A DNA stretch of 64,000 bases, taken from the NCBI GenBank assembly GCA_052061695.1, contig JBPZEY010000005.1; one strand, 5' to 3'. A model generated the notes under the pieces. That model did no database searches. It worked only from the letters and a program-made list of their open reading frames with translations, and was not told the origin of the DNA. The stretch's first letter is position 1. Every line of letters starts with the position of its first letter. The stretch is from Alkalicoccus luteus (GTDB lineage: Bacteria > Bacillota > Bacilli > Bacillales > Salisediminibacteriaceae). The position numbers and the translations under genes are program-made. Below are positions 7,622 to 17,136 of the stretch, one piece after another.

Positions 7622-10600
7622 TTACTGTTTTTCGATTTGGACGTCGTCAATGACGAGGTGCTCGTCATCGGTGCTGCGTACGGAGAAGATCAGCTCGGCT
7701 TCTGCATCGCCGGGTGCCGTATACTCCCACGTGACCTCTTGCCAGTCGCTGCCGTTTAAAGCAGTGTAGGAAGAATAGTTGCTGTAGTTGTTTCCGTGCA
7801 GTCCTTCAGCGAACATCGCGTTGCGGATGTCACCGGTTCCTTTTACCTGGAAGGTAACCGTGTACGTGGCACCTTCTTCAATGACGTAGCGCTCGGATGT
7901 GAAGCGGTTATGCGTCGTGCTTGTGTTGATGAGCTGTGCCGCTTTATCACCAGAGAAAGCATCATCAGACTCGTTCACCCGCGACTGAGCGATGTTGCTC
8001 GCTCCGCCGAACCAGGCAACGGGCAGACCGCCTTCCCACTGTTCAAAGCCTGCGTTCTCCAATGTTTCCAGTGCTGCAGCATTGGATAGCACGCGCACGT
8101 TCAGCGTAAGCAGACCGCGGTTTCCAGAGCTGTCCACTGCTTCATAGCGGACCGTGTAGCTGCCGGCGCGGTCAGCATCGACGTTGTTCGTTACCTCTAC
8201 CTGATCGGTGATGTCGCCGTCCACGTTGTCGACAGCTGTCACTTCCGGCACGTCAAAAGAGTCGCCGGCATTGATTTCCACATACGGGTTCTCGTTCAGC
8301 GCCTCATCCACGAAGCGGATTTCCGGCGGCGTCACGTCACCCATGTCATAGTCCGGGTCGATGTCCGGAATCGTCAGCTGCACCATGATCGGATCATGGT
8401 CGCTTGCACGGCCGTGCACTTCCATGAACTCGGAGTTAATCGCCATCGCATCAACGTCCATCCCGTCCTGCAGGTGGTCGGATACGAGAATCGAATCCAG
8501 TGACTGGGAGCTTCCGTTGTAGTTATACGTATACTGCTCGCTTCGCGGCAGCTCGTAAATCGCGTTGTACAATCCGCCCTGATCAACGAGTGCCTCAACC
8601 GGCGGGGACCATGGGAAGTCGTTAAAGTCTCCTAGCACAACGACGTTCGGTTCTTCCGCTTTTTCGTTGAGCTCAGCGACAAAGTCCCCGATGACGTTCG
8701 CAATTTCCAGGCGCTGCTCACGGCTCCCCTGTACCGGCGGCTGGATCATGCCGAATGGGGCAAGGTCGCCCCGCTTCGAGTTCCAGTGGTTGCCGATTAC
8801 GTATACGGGCTCTCCTTTAAAGATAAACTCTGAAATGACCGGCTTGCGGGAGCTGCGGAATGCATCGTTATCCGGATCAATAAAGCCGGTTCCGTGGCTC
8901 AAGCTGCCGTCTTCGGCAATTTGCACCGCTTCCTCCGGATCGGCGACGCTGTCATCTGCCAGCTGGACACGGTCGGTGCGGTAAATGTGACCGACGCGGA
9001 TGTTGCCGCCCGGAATACCGCCGTCCATGCCGTCAACCGGCGCGACGTCCGTCCACGCATACTGCGGTCCGCCCTGATTGCGGATTTCATCAATCAGTCT
9101 CTGGTAGCTTTCACTCGCATCTGTATTGCCGCTGTCTGTCGCGCCATCATTATCCATCACTTCGACGAGCGTGATAATATCCGGTGCGTTCAGCTCGTTC
9201 GCCATGGAGTTGGCAAGACGCTCTGTTTTTTCACGCGGAACGCCGGGGTAATAGTTTTCCACGTTGTACGTTGCAACAGTCAGTTGATCGTCGTCAAATG
9301 CGATCGTTGTTTCATCACGGCGCTCGTTCCCACCGTCCATCAGCTCCGGCAGACCATTTACTGGCTCCAGCTTAAAGTTGCCGAAGTTGTAGCCGATAAC
9401 GCCGGTGATGCTTTCCTCAAAGTAGTCACCTGTTTTCGCGACCGTGCCGCGCGGTGCGTTGACAAACATAATTTCCGTGTTCAGCTCTGCGTCAAACGCT
9501 GTTTCTTCGATGTAGACGCCGCCGGAATCCGTGCGGTTTTCAATGCCCCACTCTTCGGAAATAACCGTCAGCTCATCGTATTTCTGCGGACCGGTAACCG
9601 TGACCTGTCCAGGAATTTCGACGAGCATGCCTTCAAGGCTTTCATAAAAATCGAGGGCATTCGCTTCTGCATCAAAAGTAGCTGGATCGTAAATGTCATA
9701 GCTTTCCGGATCCGCTGTAAGCACATCCGGAATCTCGCGGTCGACGCCGATCACGATCGGATCGGGCACGTCGTTACCGCTTGAAATTACGTTGATTGCG
9801 GACCCTGTAATCTGTGTCGTCGTTAAGTCATCATTGCCGTCAAAGCCGTTTTCTTCCCATTCTACAACGGTTCCGTCAACTGCGACGAGATCGCCGACAG
9901 CAGTACCGTGATTGGAACGGAAAACAAATACGCCTTCCGATGTGTTTACGTCGCCATCAGACTCCGCGCTCTGGAAGTAAAAACCGTTGTTTTGCGTATG
10001 CGTAACAATCCCTTCTACACCACGCACAGACTGATCCACATACGGTGAAATGTGAGACGCTCCCTGAATATCGTAGATTTCCACCTCGCCAGCTTCTGCA
10101 CGAAGCGTGTACGTAAAGCTCTGCACCGCGCTCGGTTCCAGGTCTTCACGGAATGCCGCAGCGCGGATCTCCATATCCTCTTCTACAACAATCGGCCCTT
10201 CATAAAGCATGCTGTCTGTCGTTGGATCTGTTCCATCCAACGTATAATAAATAGCTGCGCCGTTTGTCGCCGTGCGGAGCGTTACTTCCGTGCCGGAAGC
10301 AACTTCCCCGGAATCTGGAGAAGCAGTTACCGCCTGTACCATTCCGGCATCTTCTACAATATCCGCATTATCACGCGGCATTAGCTTATCTTCAAAGAAA
10401 TGGTAATTAACGACGCCAGTGATCAGATCATAATCCGTCTGTTCCAGCAGATCACCCCACGCCCCGAGCAGGCGGAAGGCGTTTCCGTCGCTGTCAAGCG
10501 CGTCAAAATCGTTAAAACCGGTGTTATCAAGTACGGATACATCCTCGATTTGAATCAGCTTTGCCTGCACATCGTCGGCATCCTGTTCAAAAAAGGAAGC

Positions 10601-11290
10601 ATCTACCAGCACAGGTTCAACGGCATTCACATCTGCTTCAACCAGCTCGGAGTCTGTCACAAGCAGCTGCTTCATGTCGCGAAACTCGTCCAGTGTACCT
10701 GTAAACGACACGATGTCGCCGCGGTCATAGCGGCTGCCGAGTTCAGAGCCGCGAACGAGAATGGCTGCTGTTTCGTCTTCGATGTACATGTTGGTCTGCC
10801 CGCCTTCTTCAAAAGCGGCAGTGACCTCACCAGAAACGGTCCAGACGTCTTCTCCGCCCACTTCCTGGCTGCGCACCTCTGCAATGGACATGCCTTCGTC
10901 TTCATCATCGTCCTCCGGCGCGTAGGTAAACGGAGCCGTTACACCGTTTACGACGAGCTCGCCAGCAAGACCTTCCAGGCTGTCATTTTCATGAAACACG
11001 GTCAGCTCAGAGCGGTTTTGGTGCGTGACTTCCTGGTCCGTCACTTCCGGCTCCAGGATTTCTCCGCTGTCAAGCTCAACCGTGATGTCGAGCATCCTTT
11101 CTGCAGGGATGCCTGCTGGATAGGTTTTGTCAAACTGAACAGAAAAGCTTGTTTCATTCAGGACTTCAACGGATTGAACGTTCCGATCCGGGCCCTGTGC
11201 TGACGCGGCCGGAAGGTAGCCGGAAATCATCAGCGCTGCTGCCAGTACGATGACGAGCAGTTTTTTCGCTGTGTGCTGCATGGTATGCAT
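7622..11290 (-). CDS. Large secreted endonuclease/exonuclease/phosphatase-family nuclease
   Basis: A 1222-residue, very acidic extracellular protein. A signal peptide (1-31, ending AASAQ) is followed by an N-terminal Ig-like region, an OB-fold (about 133-220), a second OB-like region (220-315), a chitobiase-type beta-sandwich (about 320-395), further nucleic-acid-binding OB domains (405-650), and the EEP catalytic domain (about 669-972) with TVATYNVENYYPG, E710, GNHWNSKRGD, LGDFNDFPWSP and SDHDP. A DUF5011-type Ig domain (985-1068) and a carbohydrate-binding-like domain (1075-1222) end the chain. The plan recalls B. subtilis YhcR and ExeM-type nucleases, which digest external DNA or RNA for nutrients. 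Unlike YhcR there is no LPxT sorting signal, so it is probably released or held by the C-terminal domain. GGAGG lies eight bases before the ATG. Confidence 0.9.
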   Translation of the reverse strand: MHTMQHTAKKLLVIVLAAALMISGYLPAASAQGPDRNVQSVEVLNETSFSVQFDKTYPAGIPAERMLDITVELDSGEILEPEVTDQEVTHQNRSELTVFHENDSLEGLAGELVVNGVTAPFTYAPEDDDEDEGMSIAEVRSQEVGGEDVWTVSGEVTAAFEEGGQTNMYIEDETAAILVRGSELGSRYDRGDIVSFTGTLDEFRDMKQLLVTDSELVEADVNAVEPVLVDASFFEQDADDVQAKLIQIEDVSVLDNTGFNDFDALDSDGNAFRLLGAWGDLLEQTDYDLITGVVNYHFFEDKLMPRDNADIVEDAGMVQAVTASPDSGEVASGTEVTLRTATNGAAIYYTLDGTDPTTDSMLYEGPIVVEEDMEIRAAAFREDLEPSAVQSFTYTLRAEAGEVEIYDIQGASHISPYVDQSVRGVEGIVTHTQNNGFYFQSAESDGDVNTSEGVFVFRSNHGTAVGDLVAVDGTVVEWEENGFDGNDDLTTTQITGSAINVISSGNDVPDPIVIGVDREIPDVLTADPESYDIYDPATFDAEANALDFYESLEGMLVEIPGQVTVTGPQKYDELTVISEEWGIENRTDSGGVYIEETAFDAELNTEIMFVNAPRGTVAKTGDYFEESITGVIGYNFGNFKLEPVNGLPELMDGGNERRDETTIAFDDDQLTVATYNVENYYPGVPREKTERLANSMANELNAPDIITLVEVMDNDGATDSGNTDASESYQRLIDEIRNQGGPQYAWTDVAPVDGMDGGIPGGNIRVGHIYRTDRVQLADDSVADPEEAVQIAEDGSLSHGTGFIDPDNDAFRSSRKPVISEFIFKGEPVYVIGNHWNSKRGDLAPFGMIQPPVQGSREQRLEIANVIGDFVAELNEKAEEPNVVVLGDFNDFPWSPPVEALVDQGGLYNAIYELPRSEQYTYNYNGSSQSLDSILVSDHLQDGMDVDAMAINSEFMEVHGRASDHDPIMVQLTIPDIDPDYDMGDVTPPEIRFVDEALNENPYVEINAGDSFDVPEVTAVDNVDGDITDQVEVTNNVDADRAGSYTVRYEAVDSSGNRGLLTLNVRVLSNAAALETLENAGFEQWEGGLPVAWFGGASNIAQSRVNESDDAFSGDKAAQLINTSTTHNRFTSERYVIEEGATYTVTFQVKGTGDIRNAMFAEGLHGNNYSNYSSYTALNGSDWQEVTWEYTAPGDAEAELIFSVRSTDDEHLVIDDVQIEKQ

Positions 11291-11689
11291 ATGTATGTCC
11301 TCCTTCTAAGATATGAGTTGAGCGTAGCACGGCGACCTGATAACCGCCATGCAGGACTTCAGATGACAGACCTATTTGACGGTGCCTAATGTCCCTTGCA
11401 TCTATTGCGAACATGCTTTCGCACATCGTTGTCCCGCTTCGATTTGAATCGTTTCTGCGTAACACCGGCTTTTTTGAATCCGCTTACATCTGTAACAATA
11501 TTCATTTCCGCTTCACATTTAACCAACATAAGCCTGTTTTTCAGGATAAATATGGATGAATTCACCCTTCTCTATTCCCTCTATGTCGGCCGATCTTGAC
11601 GAAACGGGGATTCATAAAAATACCCTTCCTGCGTCTTTTGACTCAGAAAGGGTTGTTTACATGGGATTACACGAAACTTTATAGGAAAG
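11291..11689. other. Intergenic region upstream of the nuclease gene
   Basis: About 400 bases without a convincing gene. It must hold the nuclease promoter, which I could not assign with confidence, and contains the terminator of the downstream end of the 5-oxoprolinase operon (listed separately). Short open frames here lack ribosome sites and family features. Confidence 0.6.
11616..11653 (-). terminator. Intrinsic terminator of the med-kinase-pxp operon
   Basis: On the minus strand ACCCTTTCTG pairs with CAGGAAGGGT (one mismatch) around a 12-nt loop, followed by ATTTTTATG. It lies about 37 bases beyond the pxpC stop. Confidence 0.82.
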
Positions 11690-12631
11690 TCACATAGCAT
11701 GAAGCCGGTGCATCAGCCGCCAGACGGACTCTCGCTTTTTGTACAGGGCATGAGCCTCCTCGAGGGACACCGCCTGAAAGCGAATCTCATCATCCGGAAT
11801 CAGCTGTGCCGCAGTAGACAAATCCTCCTGGATGACGGCGCCGATACGCGGATAGCCTCCGGACGTCTGCCTGTCAGCAAGCAGCAGAACCGGACTTCCC
11901 CCTGATGGAAGCTGAATCATACCCGGCACCGTCGCATCAGACACGCCGGTGTTCCCTCCTGCTATTGGCAGAGAGGGGCCGGTCAGTCTGATTCCCATCC
12001 GGTCAAGCTCGCTGCTGACGTGAAAGGACGTATCGTAAAACGTATGCAGGGCGGCTTCTCCGATCAGCTGCTGATCGGGTCCTTCAATGATGCGCAGTTC
12101 CCGCCTGCTGTAATCCGGCTGCAGCTCGACAGGCAGCCTTCTCCGCCCGGGTCTGCGCGCTTCTGCACCGATGTGAAGGACATCTCCAGCCCGCAGCTCA
12201 CGGCCGTTCAACCCGCCGAGACCGGCACGCACAAACGTAGACCGGCTGCCAGACTCGAGCGGAACAGAAATACCGCCGTGTAAGGCGACGTACGCTCTTG
12301 CTCCCTGTTTTGGCTGCCGAAACGCAAGCCGCGATCCTTTTTTCATCTGGACGGAGGTCCACATTGGCAGAGCGCTCCCATCCAGCTCCGGTGACAGATC
12401 AGCTCCGGTAACCGCGATGACAATGTCATCATTTGCAGTGAGCTCCGGTCCCATCATCGTGACTTCCAGCCCTGCTGCCCCTGCATCGTTTGCTACCAGC
12501 AGGTTGGCCCAGCGGAGAGCCCAGCGGTCGACCGCCCCGCCGGTTGGAATACCGTGCCGAAGCTGCCCGAAGCGGCCTTCATCCTGGATCGTTGTTAACA
12601 GCCCCTGTTTCGTGATCGTGATCGTTTTCAT
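11690..12631 (-). CDS. pxpC: 5-oxoprolinase subunit PxpC (KipA-type biotin-dependent carboxyltransferase family)
   Basis: A 313-residue protein of the allophanate-hydrolase subunit 2 family. Seen: TKQGLLTTIQDEGRFG at the start, GIPTGGAVDRWALRWAN, GLEVTMMGPEL, ALHGGISVP and the C-terminal PLLLADRQTSGGYPRIG-like stretch. With PxpA and PxpB it forms the ATP-dependent prokaryotic 5-oxoprolinase that opens pyroglutamate to glutamate. The B. subtilis homologue KipA also antagonises the kinase inhibitor KipI. Its start overlaps the pxpA stop by four bases, the usual sign of translational coupling, and GGAGG lies seven bases before the ATG. Confidence 0.93.
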   Translation of the reverse strand: MKTITITKQGLLTTIQDEGRFGQLRHGIPTGGAVDRWALRWANLLVANDAGAAGLEVTMMGPELTANDDIVIAVTGADLSPELDGSALPMWTSVQMKKGSRLAFRQPKQGARAYVALHGGISVPLESGSRSTFVRAGLGGLNGRELRAGDVLHIGAEARRPGRRRLPVELQPDYSRRELRIIEGPDQQLIGEAALHTFYDTSFHVSSELDRMGIRLTGPSLPIAGGNTGVSDATVPGMIQLPSGGSPVLLLADRQTSGGYPRIGAVIQEDLSTAAQLIPDDEIRFQAVSLEEAHALYKKRESVWRLMHRLHAM

Positions 12632-13389
12632 AAAACAGCCTCCGGTGCAGCGACGATAACGCCTGCTTTCTCAAGCCGTTGTCTGATAGCAGCGGCGCTT
12701 TCAACGGCATGCCTGCTGTCTCCGTGCACGCAGATCGTACCTGCCTCCAGACGAATGATGCTGCCGTCTGAAGCCGTCACCTCTCCGTTTAACGCGATGC
12801 TGACTGCCTGAGCTGCCGCTTCTTCTGCGCTTTCCAATACTGCTCCCTGCTTCGTTCTCGGCATGAGCGTGCCATCCGGTTCGTAGCGGCGATCTGCAAA
12901 TGCTTCGCGAACAACCGTTAGTCCGTATGCATCCGCAGCCTGTTCCAGTTGACTTTCGGGAGGTGCAAACATCGTCTGGATGGACATGGCGTTCGCTGCA
13001 CGTGCAACTGCCTCTGCCGCTGCTTCGTCTGCGGCTGCGTGATGGTACAAGGCACCGTGCGGCTTTAAGTGGCTGATCGCGGTTCCGTTGGCGCGGCAGA
13101 ACGCCTGAAGAGCTCCCGTTTGATACAGGATGTATGCATAAATGTCTTCGGGGCTCACCGCCATCATTCTCCGTCCAAATCCAGCGAGATCCTGAAACCC
13201 CGGATGTGCGCCAATCGCTGTCTGGGAAGCGATCGCTTGCTCAACCGTCCGTTTCATGACGTTGGGATCCCCGGCATGAAAGCCGCAGGCTATATTAATC
13301 GATGTAATCGAGTCCATCAGCTCCTGATCGTTTCCCAGCTCATAGGCGCCGAAGCTTTCTCCTCCGTCGCCGTTCATATCGATATTCAC
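12628..13389 (-). CDS. pxpA: 5-oxoprolinase subunit PxpA (LamB/YcsF family)
   Basis: A 253-residue LamB/YcsF-family protein, the metal-dependent core of the PxpABC 5-oxoprolinase. Seen: MNIDMNGDGGESFGAYELG at the start, SINIACGFHAGDP, GAHPGFQDLAGFGRRMM, HLKPHGALYHHA, and a C-terminal ICVHGDS motif, all family hallmarks with the conserved Asp and His residues. Translation starts at GTG inside a 4-bp overlap with pxpB. Unlike the B. subtilis ycsF-kip layout, here pxpA sits between pxpB and pxpC. Confidence 0.94.
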   Translation of the reverse strand: MNIDMNGDGGESFGAYELGNDQELMDSITSINIACGFHAGDPNVMKRTVEQAIASQTAIGAHPGFQDLAGFGRRMMAVSPEDIYAYILYQTGALQAFCRANGTAISHLKPHGALYHHAAADEAAAEAVARAANAMSIQTMFAPPESQLEQAADAYGLTVVREAFADRRYEPDGTLMPRTKQGAVLESAEEAAAQAVSIALNGEVTASDGSIIRLEAGTICVHGDSRHAVESAAAIRQRLEKAGVIVAAPEAVL

Positions 13390-14102
13390 GGACGCCGCGC
13401 CCCTTTCCTGTAGTTGTAGGTCCCTGCCTCAATCTCTTCCTTAATCGTTGAAAACTCCGCTTCACTTACCGGCTTAAACGTCACCATGTCCCCTGCTTCC
13501 AGCAGCACGGACGGCTCCCGCAGCTTATCATACAGCCTGACCGGCGTTCGCCCGATCAGCTGCCAGCCTCCAGGTGACGCAAGCGGATAAATACCGGTTT
13601 GGCTGCCTGCAATCCCAACCGACCCGGCCGGCACGCTTCGTCTCGGCTCTGCGTGCCGCGGCAGAGCGATCGTTGCATCCATCCCCTCCAGATAAGGAAA
13701 TCCGGGCAAGAAGCCGAGCATACGCACGGCATAGACCGGCTTTATATGTTTGTGAATCAGCTCTTCTTCTGTTATCCCGAGCCTTGCCGCTGCATCGGTT
13801 AAGTCAGGTCCACACGCCCCTCCGTAACAGACAGGAAGCTCCCAGCAAACCGGATCCTGCTCCAGCGTCTCCGACTGCCGGTGCAACAGCTGCTCCACGT
13901 CCGCTGTCAGTTCCTGCAGGCTGCACGTCAGCGGATCATAAAATATTGTTACCGCATGAAACGCGGGCACCCACTCTCGTACCCCTTGCGGCCAGTGCTG
14001 ATGCAGCAGCAGCGCCAGCTTGCGGACGTCTTCTGCCGCCGTATCCGGATGAAACGAAACGCGTAAAGCTGTGTCACCGTAAGCGTGAATCGTCGGCTTC
14101 AT
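13386..14102 (-). CDS. pxpB: 5-oxoprolinase subunit PxpB (KipI-type)
   Basis: A 238-residue allophanate-hydrolase subunit 1/KipI-family protein. Seen: YGDTALRVSF at the N-terminus, VCYGGACGPDL, MLGFLPGFPYLEGM, ALPRHAEPRRSVPAGSVGIA and YPLASPGGWQLIGRTP in the cyclophilin-like C-terminal domain. It forms the 5-oxoprolinase with PxpA and PxpC. The B. subtilis homologue KipI binds the dimerisation and phosphotransfer domain of the sporulation kinase KinA and blocks autophosphorylation. Here the gene start lies inside the 3' end of a histidine kinase gene (29-base overlap), which makes such a pairing plausible but unproven. Confidence 0.93.
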   Translation of the reverse strand: MKPTIHAYGDTALRVSFHPDTAAEDVRKLALLLHQHWPQGVREWVPAFHAVTIFYDPLTCSLQELTADVEQLLHRQSETLEQDPVCWELPVCYGGACGPDLTDAAARLGITEEELIHKHIKPVYAVRMLGFLPGFPYLEGMDATIALPRHAEPRRSVPAGSVGIAGSQTGIYPLASPGGWQLIGRTPVRLYDKLREPSVLLEAGDMVTFKPVSEAEFSTIKEEIEAGTYNYRKGARRP

Positions 14103-15912
14103 AAGGTCCCTCCTCCAGCGGAAATTCCAGACAAAACAACGTTTTTCCCGGTTTGGATTCCATCAGATAAATCGATCCCTGATGATTGTCCATCATCCGT
14201 TCTGCGATTGGCAGTCCAAGACCTGTCCCGTTTTTCTTCGTCGTCGTAAACGGGGAGAACAACTGCACCTGGGTCTTATCGGGAATCCCCGGTCCATCGT
14301 CCACAAATTCAATGCAGTACAGGTTTTTCCGGCGCTGCCCGAAAATCGATATTTTCCCTTGTCCCTCCATCGCCTCTGCACTGTTGCGGATCAGGTTATG
14401 GAAAATCTGCTTAATTTGATCGGGATCAGCCTGAACCGGCACACGCTCCATATCGAGCGTAAACTCAATGTCTTTCGTTCCACCCGTTTTCTCAACGAGC
14501 GGCATAATTTCTTCGACTACATCCTCAAGAATTAAATTCTCATACGACGGATCGCGCGGCTTCGCCAACAGCAGCATATCTTCAATAATGCCATTGATTC
14601 GAGTAATTTCCTTCAGCAGCAGCTCCAGGCGGAAACGCTCCCGCTCTTCTTCCGGGAGCGACTGCTGCATCAGCTTCAAGAAGCCGTCAATCACCGCAAG
14701 CGGATTGCGGATCTCATGGGCCGCTCCAGCTGCGAGCGATCCGACAAGCGCAAGCTTTTCAGTGTGCTGAACCTGCTGCTCGAGCGCTTCTGTATCGGTG
14801 ATGTCGATAAAATAAAACAATTTCCCGATCGTCACCTGGTGTTCGTTAACGAGCTCCGCCTGCGAGCAAAGGAAAATCTGTTCTTCGTCCTCTTTATAAA
14901 CAGACACTTTTTCATTTTGAAAAATTCCTTTTGCTGAAAGCAGCTTCCAAAAGCTCTGCATCCCGCTGCGTTCCGCTGCGAGCTGCGGCAGCTCCTCTTT
15001 ATTAAACCCTGCACCTAAAACATCGCGGGCTGCTTTATTCAGACGAATTTCGCCACGCTTTTCGTCAGACGTCACGACCCCGACCGGCAGGGAGTCCAGT
15101 ATTTGCTCGCGGTACATTTTATCGAGAATGAGCAAGTCAAATGAGCGCTTCAGCTGCTCGGAAAGTTTATTGACCGAGTTCGCAAGCGGAATCAACTCCG
15201 GCTGGTTGACGCCGCCAATCTGCTCTCCGTAGTTTCCTTCAGCAATGTAGTGCAACTCGCGCTGGAGCCGGTTGACCGGTCTCGTCAGGCCGGAACTGAT
15301 GCGGTACGCCGCCACCAGAGCCAGGACAAACACAGCGGCTGCAGTGAGGACGAGCAGGTCGAGCGATTCTTCGATGATCGACGTAAACCGGCCCTGCTGT
15401 GTTGCCAGGTCATCGGTTACCTGTGTCCGTTCTTCAGCGAGCCTGACGCGGAATGCTTCCAGCTGGTCCATATAGGTCGTTTCCATAAAAAGAGCCGCCT
15501 CTTCTTCGTTGCCGATATCGAGCAGGCCGCTTACCTGATTCTGCACGAGAAAATCAAGCCGCTGCAGCTGTACGTTTGCCGGCTCCAGCTGGGCCGGCGG
15601 AGGGCCGTATGCCTCACGCATCGAGACCTCTCCCTCATCCCGAAACGACTCATACCCTTCGACAAAGCCGCAGCAGAAATCTGTCTGAATGCCCATCTGT
15701 ATGTATTGTTCCTTCATCAGTATCTGCGACTCCCAGTGGGACAGCCACACGAGCTCGGGCACCTGCTCTTCCGTAATCGATTCGCTCACGTCCTGAATTT
15801 CCCCGAGCGACTGGATAAAGAAAAAAGAAAGGCTGACCAACAGGCCGGTCAGCAAAAGCAGCACGGCCATAATCTTGGCGCGCAGGCTCCACGTTCGCTT
15901 CTTTCCGTCCAT
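14074..15912 (-). CDS. Orphan membrane sensor histidine kinase of the sporulation-kinase type
   Basis: A 612-residue kinase, counted from the ATG that has AAAGGAGG six bases upstream (an in-frame ATG 20 codons earlier lies within the preceding gene). Order: membrane helix (about 14-33), extracytoplasmic helical region (34-185), second helix (186-204), HAMP (205-258), PAS (about 270-370), HisKA with AAHEIRNPL and phospho-acceptor His399, and an ATPase domain with NLIRNSAEAM, DDGPGIP and GTGLGLPIAERM. The HisKA stretch ending INGIIEDMLLLAKPR is typical of KinA-E-like orphan kinases that feed Spo0F/Spo0A. No response regulator gene is present. It is framed by a Med-like binding protein and a KipI homologue in one operon, suggesting an input partner and an inhibitor. 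Confidence 0.9.
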   Translation of the reverse strand: MDGKKRTWSLRAKIMAVLLLLTGLLVSLSFFFIQSLGEIQDVSESITEEQVPELVWLSHWESQILMKEQYIQMGIQTDFCCGFVEGYESFRDEGEVSMREAYGPPPAQLEPANVQLQRLDFLVQNQVSGLLDIGNEEEAALFMETTYMDQLEAFRVRLAEERTQVTDDLATQQGRFTSIIEESLDLLVLTAAAVFVLALVAAYRISSGLTRPVNRLQRELHYIAEGNYGEQIGGVNQPELIPLANSVNKLSEQLKRSFDLLILDKMYREQILDSLPVGVVTSDEKRGEIRLNKAARDVLGAGFNKEELPQLAAERSGMQSFWKLLSAKGIFQNEKVSVYKEDEEQIFLCSQAELVNEHQVTIGKLFYFIDITDTEALEQQVQHTEKLALVGSLAAGAAHEIRNPLAVIDGFLKLMQQSLPEEERERFRLELLLKEITRINGIIEDMLLLAKPRDPSYENLILEDVVEEIMPLVEKTGGTKDIEFTLDMERVPVQADPDQIKQIFHNLIRNSAEAMEGQGKISIFGQRRKNLYCIEFVDDGPGIPDKTQVQLFSPFTTTKKNGTGLGLPIAERMMDNHQGSIYLMESKPGKTLFCLEFPLEEGPYEADDSRLR

Positions 15913-15928
15913 GCAGGTCCTCCTTTCT

Positions 15929-16930
15929 TCAGCGGGTTCCGTTGTACAGATGACGGAGTACGCGTGTATCATGTTTTTTCAGTTCAGCCATGTCTTCCTC
16001 TGTAAACATCGGCCCAAACGGCGCCAGATAAAAGACGTGATCCTCTGCTGATAATTCGACAATTCCACCCGGCAGTCCTGCTTCAGAGAGGTAATCGGTC
16101 ATGATTTTTTCATAGACGAGCGGGACATTGTTCACGATGCTCGTCAAAACGTGCTCGCGGCCGAGATAGCTCTGATCATCAATAAATCCGATCACATAAA
16201 AGTCGTCTTCAGCTGCCTGCTGAATCACGTATCGATTAAACGTATTGCCGCGGCTGTAAATGACGTCGGCTCCAGCTTCGCGAAGCCGCTCCAGTGCTTC
16301 CAGCGCCTGTTCCGTATTATTCCGGTCCTGCACTACCTCATAATGAAGCTCCGTTCCAAGCTCCTGAAGCCGTTCCTCTACCTGCTTCCGGCTGCGCCAG
16401 TCACCGGATTTGCTGAGCACGCCGACGCTGCCGCTTTCTGATTTTAAGGCTGCCGCCGTCATGGCGAGCACCTCAGTCGGGGCCACATCAAACGTATAAA
16501 CGGTATGATTGTCGTGCTTCGATTCTCCGTGCAGCGACACAAATTCGACGTCCGGGTACTGTTCGGCATACGTCTGAAAGGTCGAGGCGAATTCGCGGCC
16601 GTGCCCGATAATCAGGTCAGCCCCATCCTCTGCTTCCTTTGCCGTCCGGTACTCACGCAGTGTTTCCGTCGTCAGATCCGGATAGAGCTCCGCACGGATG
16701 CCAAACTCATCGCGTATCAGCACCTGGCTCGTAAAGGCAAAGCTTCCCCAGCTTTGGTCCCGTACAGCGTCTGACGCTAATATTGATACGGTTGGACCGG
16801 AGGCCTCGCTTTGGTTCGACTCTTCTGTCATGACCCTGCTCGACAGCACCTGCATCGAGAGCACAATGATGATCGCTGCCGCCGCTCCTGCTGCCAGTAC
16901 GATCATGCTTTGACGAAAAATGGAACGCAC
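15929..16930 (-). CDS. Membrane-anchored BMP-family substrate-binding protein resembling Med
   Basis: A 333-residue protein with an N-terminal membrane helix (about 11-30) but no lipobox Cys, followed by a periplasmic-binding-protein fold of the basic membrane protein family. It resembles B. subtilis Med, the positive regulator of comK: compare GHGREFASTFQTYAEQYPD and, near the C-terminus, VIGFIDDQSYLGREHVLTS. There is no ABC permease or ATPase nearby, so transport is unlikely. The gene begins at GTG after AAGGGGG and ends 16 bases before the kinase start, so it probably feeds ligand information to that kinase; this is inference. It is the first gene of the operon. Confidence 0.8.
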   Translation of the reverse strand: MRSIFRQSMIVLAAGAAAAIIIVLSMQVLSSRVMTEESNQSEASGPTVSILASDAVRDQSWGSFAFTSQVLIRDEFGIRAELYPDLTTETLREYRTAKEAEDGADLIIGHGREFASTFQTYAEQYPDVEFVSLHGESKHDNHTVYTFDVAPTEVLAMTAAALKSESGSVGVLSKSGDWRSRKQVEERLQELGTELHYEVVQDRNNTEQALEALERLREAGADVIYSRGNTFNRYVIQQAAEDDFYVIGFIDDQSYLGREHVLTSIVNNVPLVYEKIMTDYLSEAGLPGGIVELSAEDHVFYLAPFGPMFTEEDMAELKKHDTRVLRHLYNGTR

Positions 16931-17136
16931 ACGAAAACCCCCTTCTTAAATCGACATCATTCGAGTTATTTCTTATTAGTTTACAGCAACAAAAAGCGGA
17001 ACGTCCAGATAATCTCACAAATTCCCGCTTAACCGACCGCTTTTCTTGCATACCCTCCCTAGTTACGCCCTAATCAGGAAAAAGTTCCCGAACGCAGCAA
17101 CATTGTTTTAAGAAAGCAGCATCCAATCTCTGCGAA

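Noticed and set aside
8894..9784. Long plus-strand open frames opposite the nuclease gene
   Set aside because: They mirror the codon pattern of the real gene on the other strand and have no family features. The same applies to long antisense frames over the amylopullulanase, ppc and lacZ.
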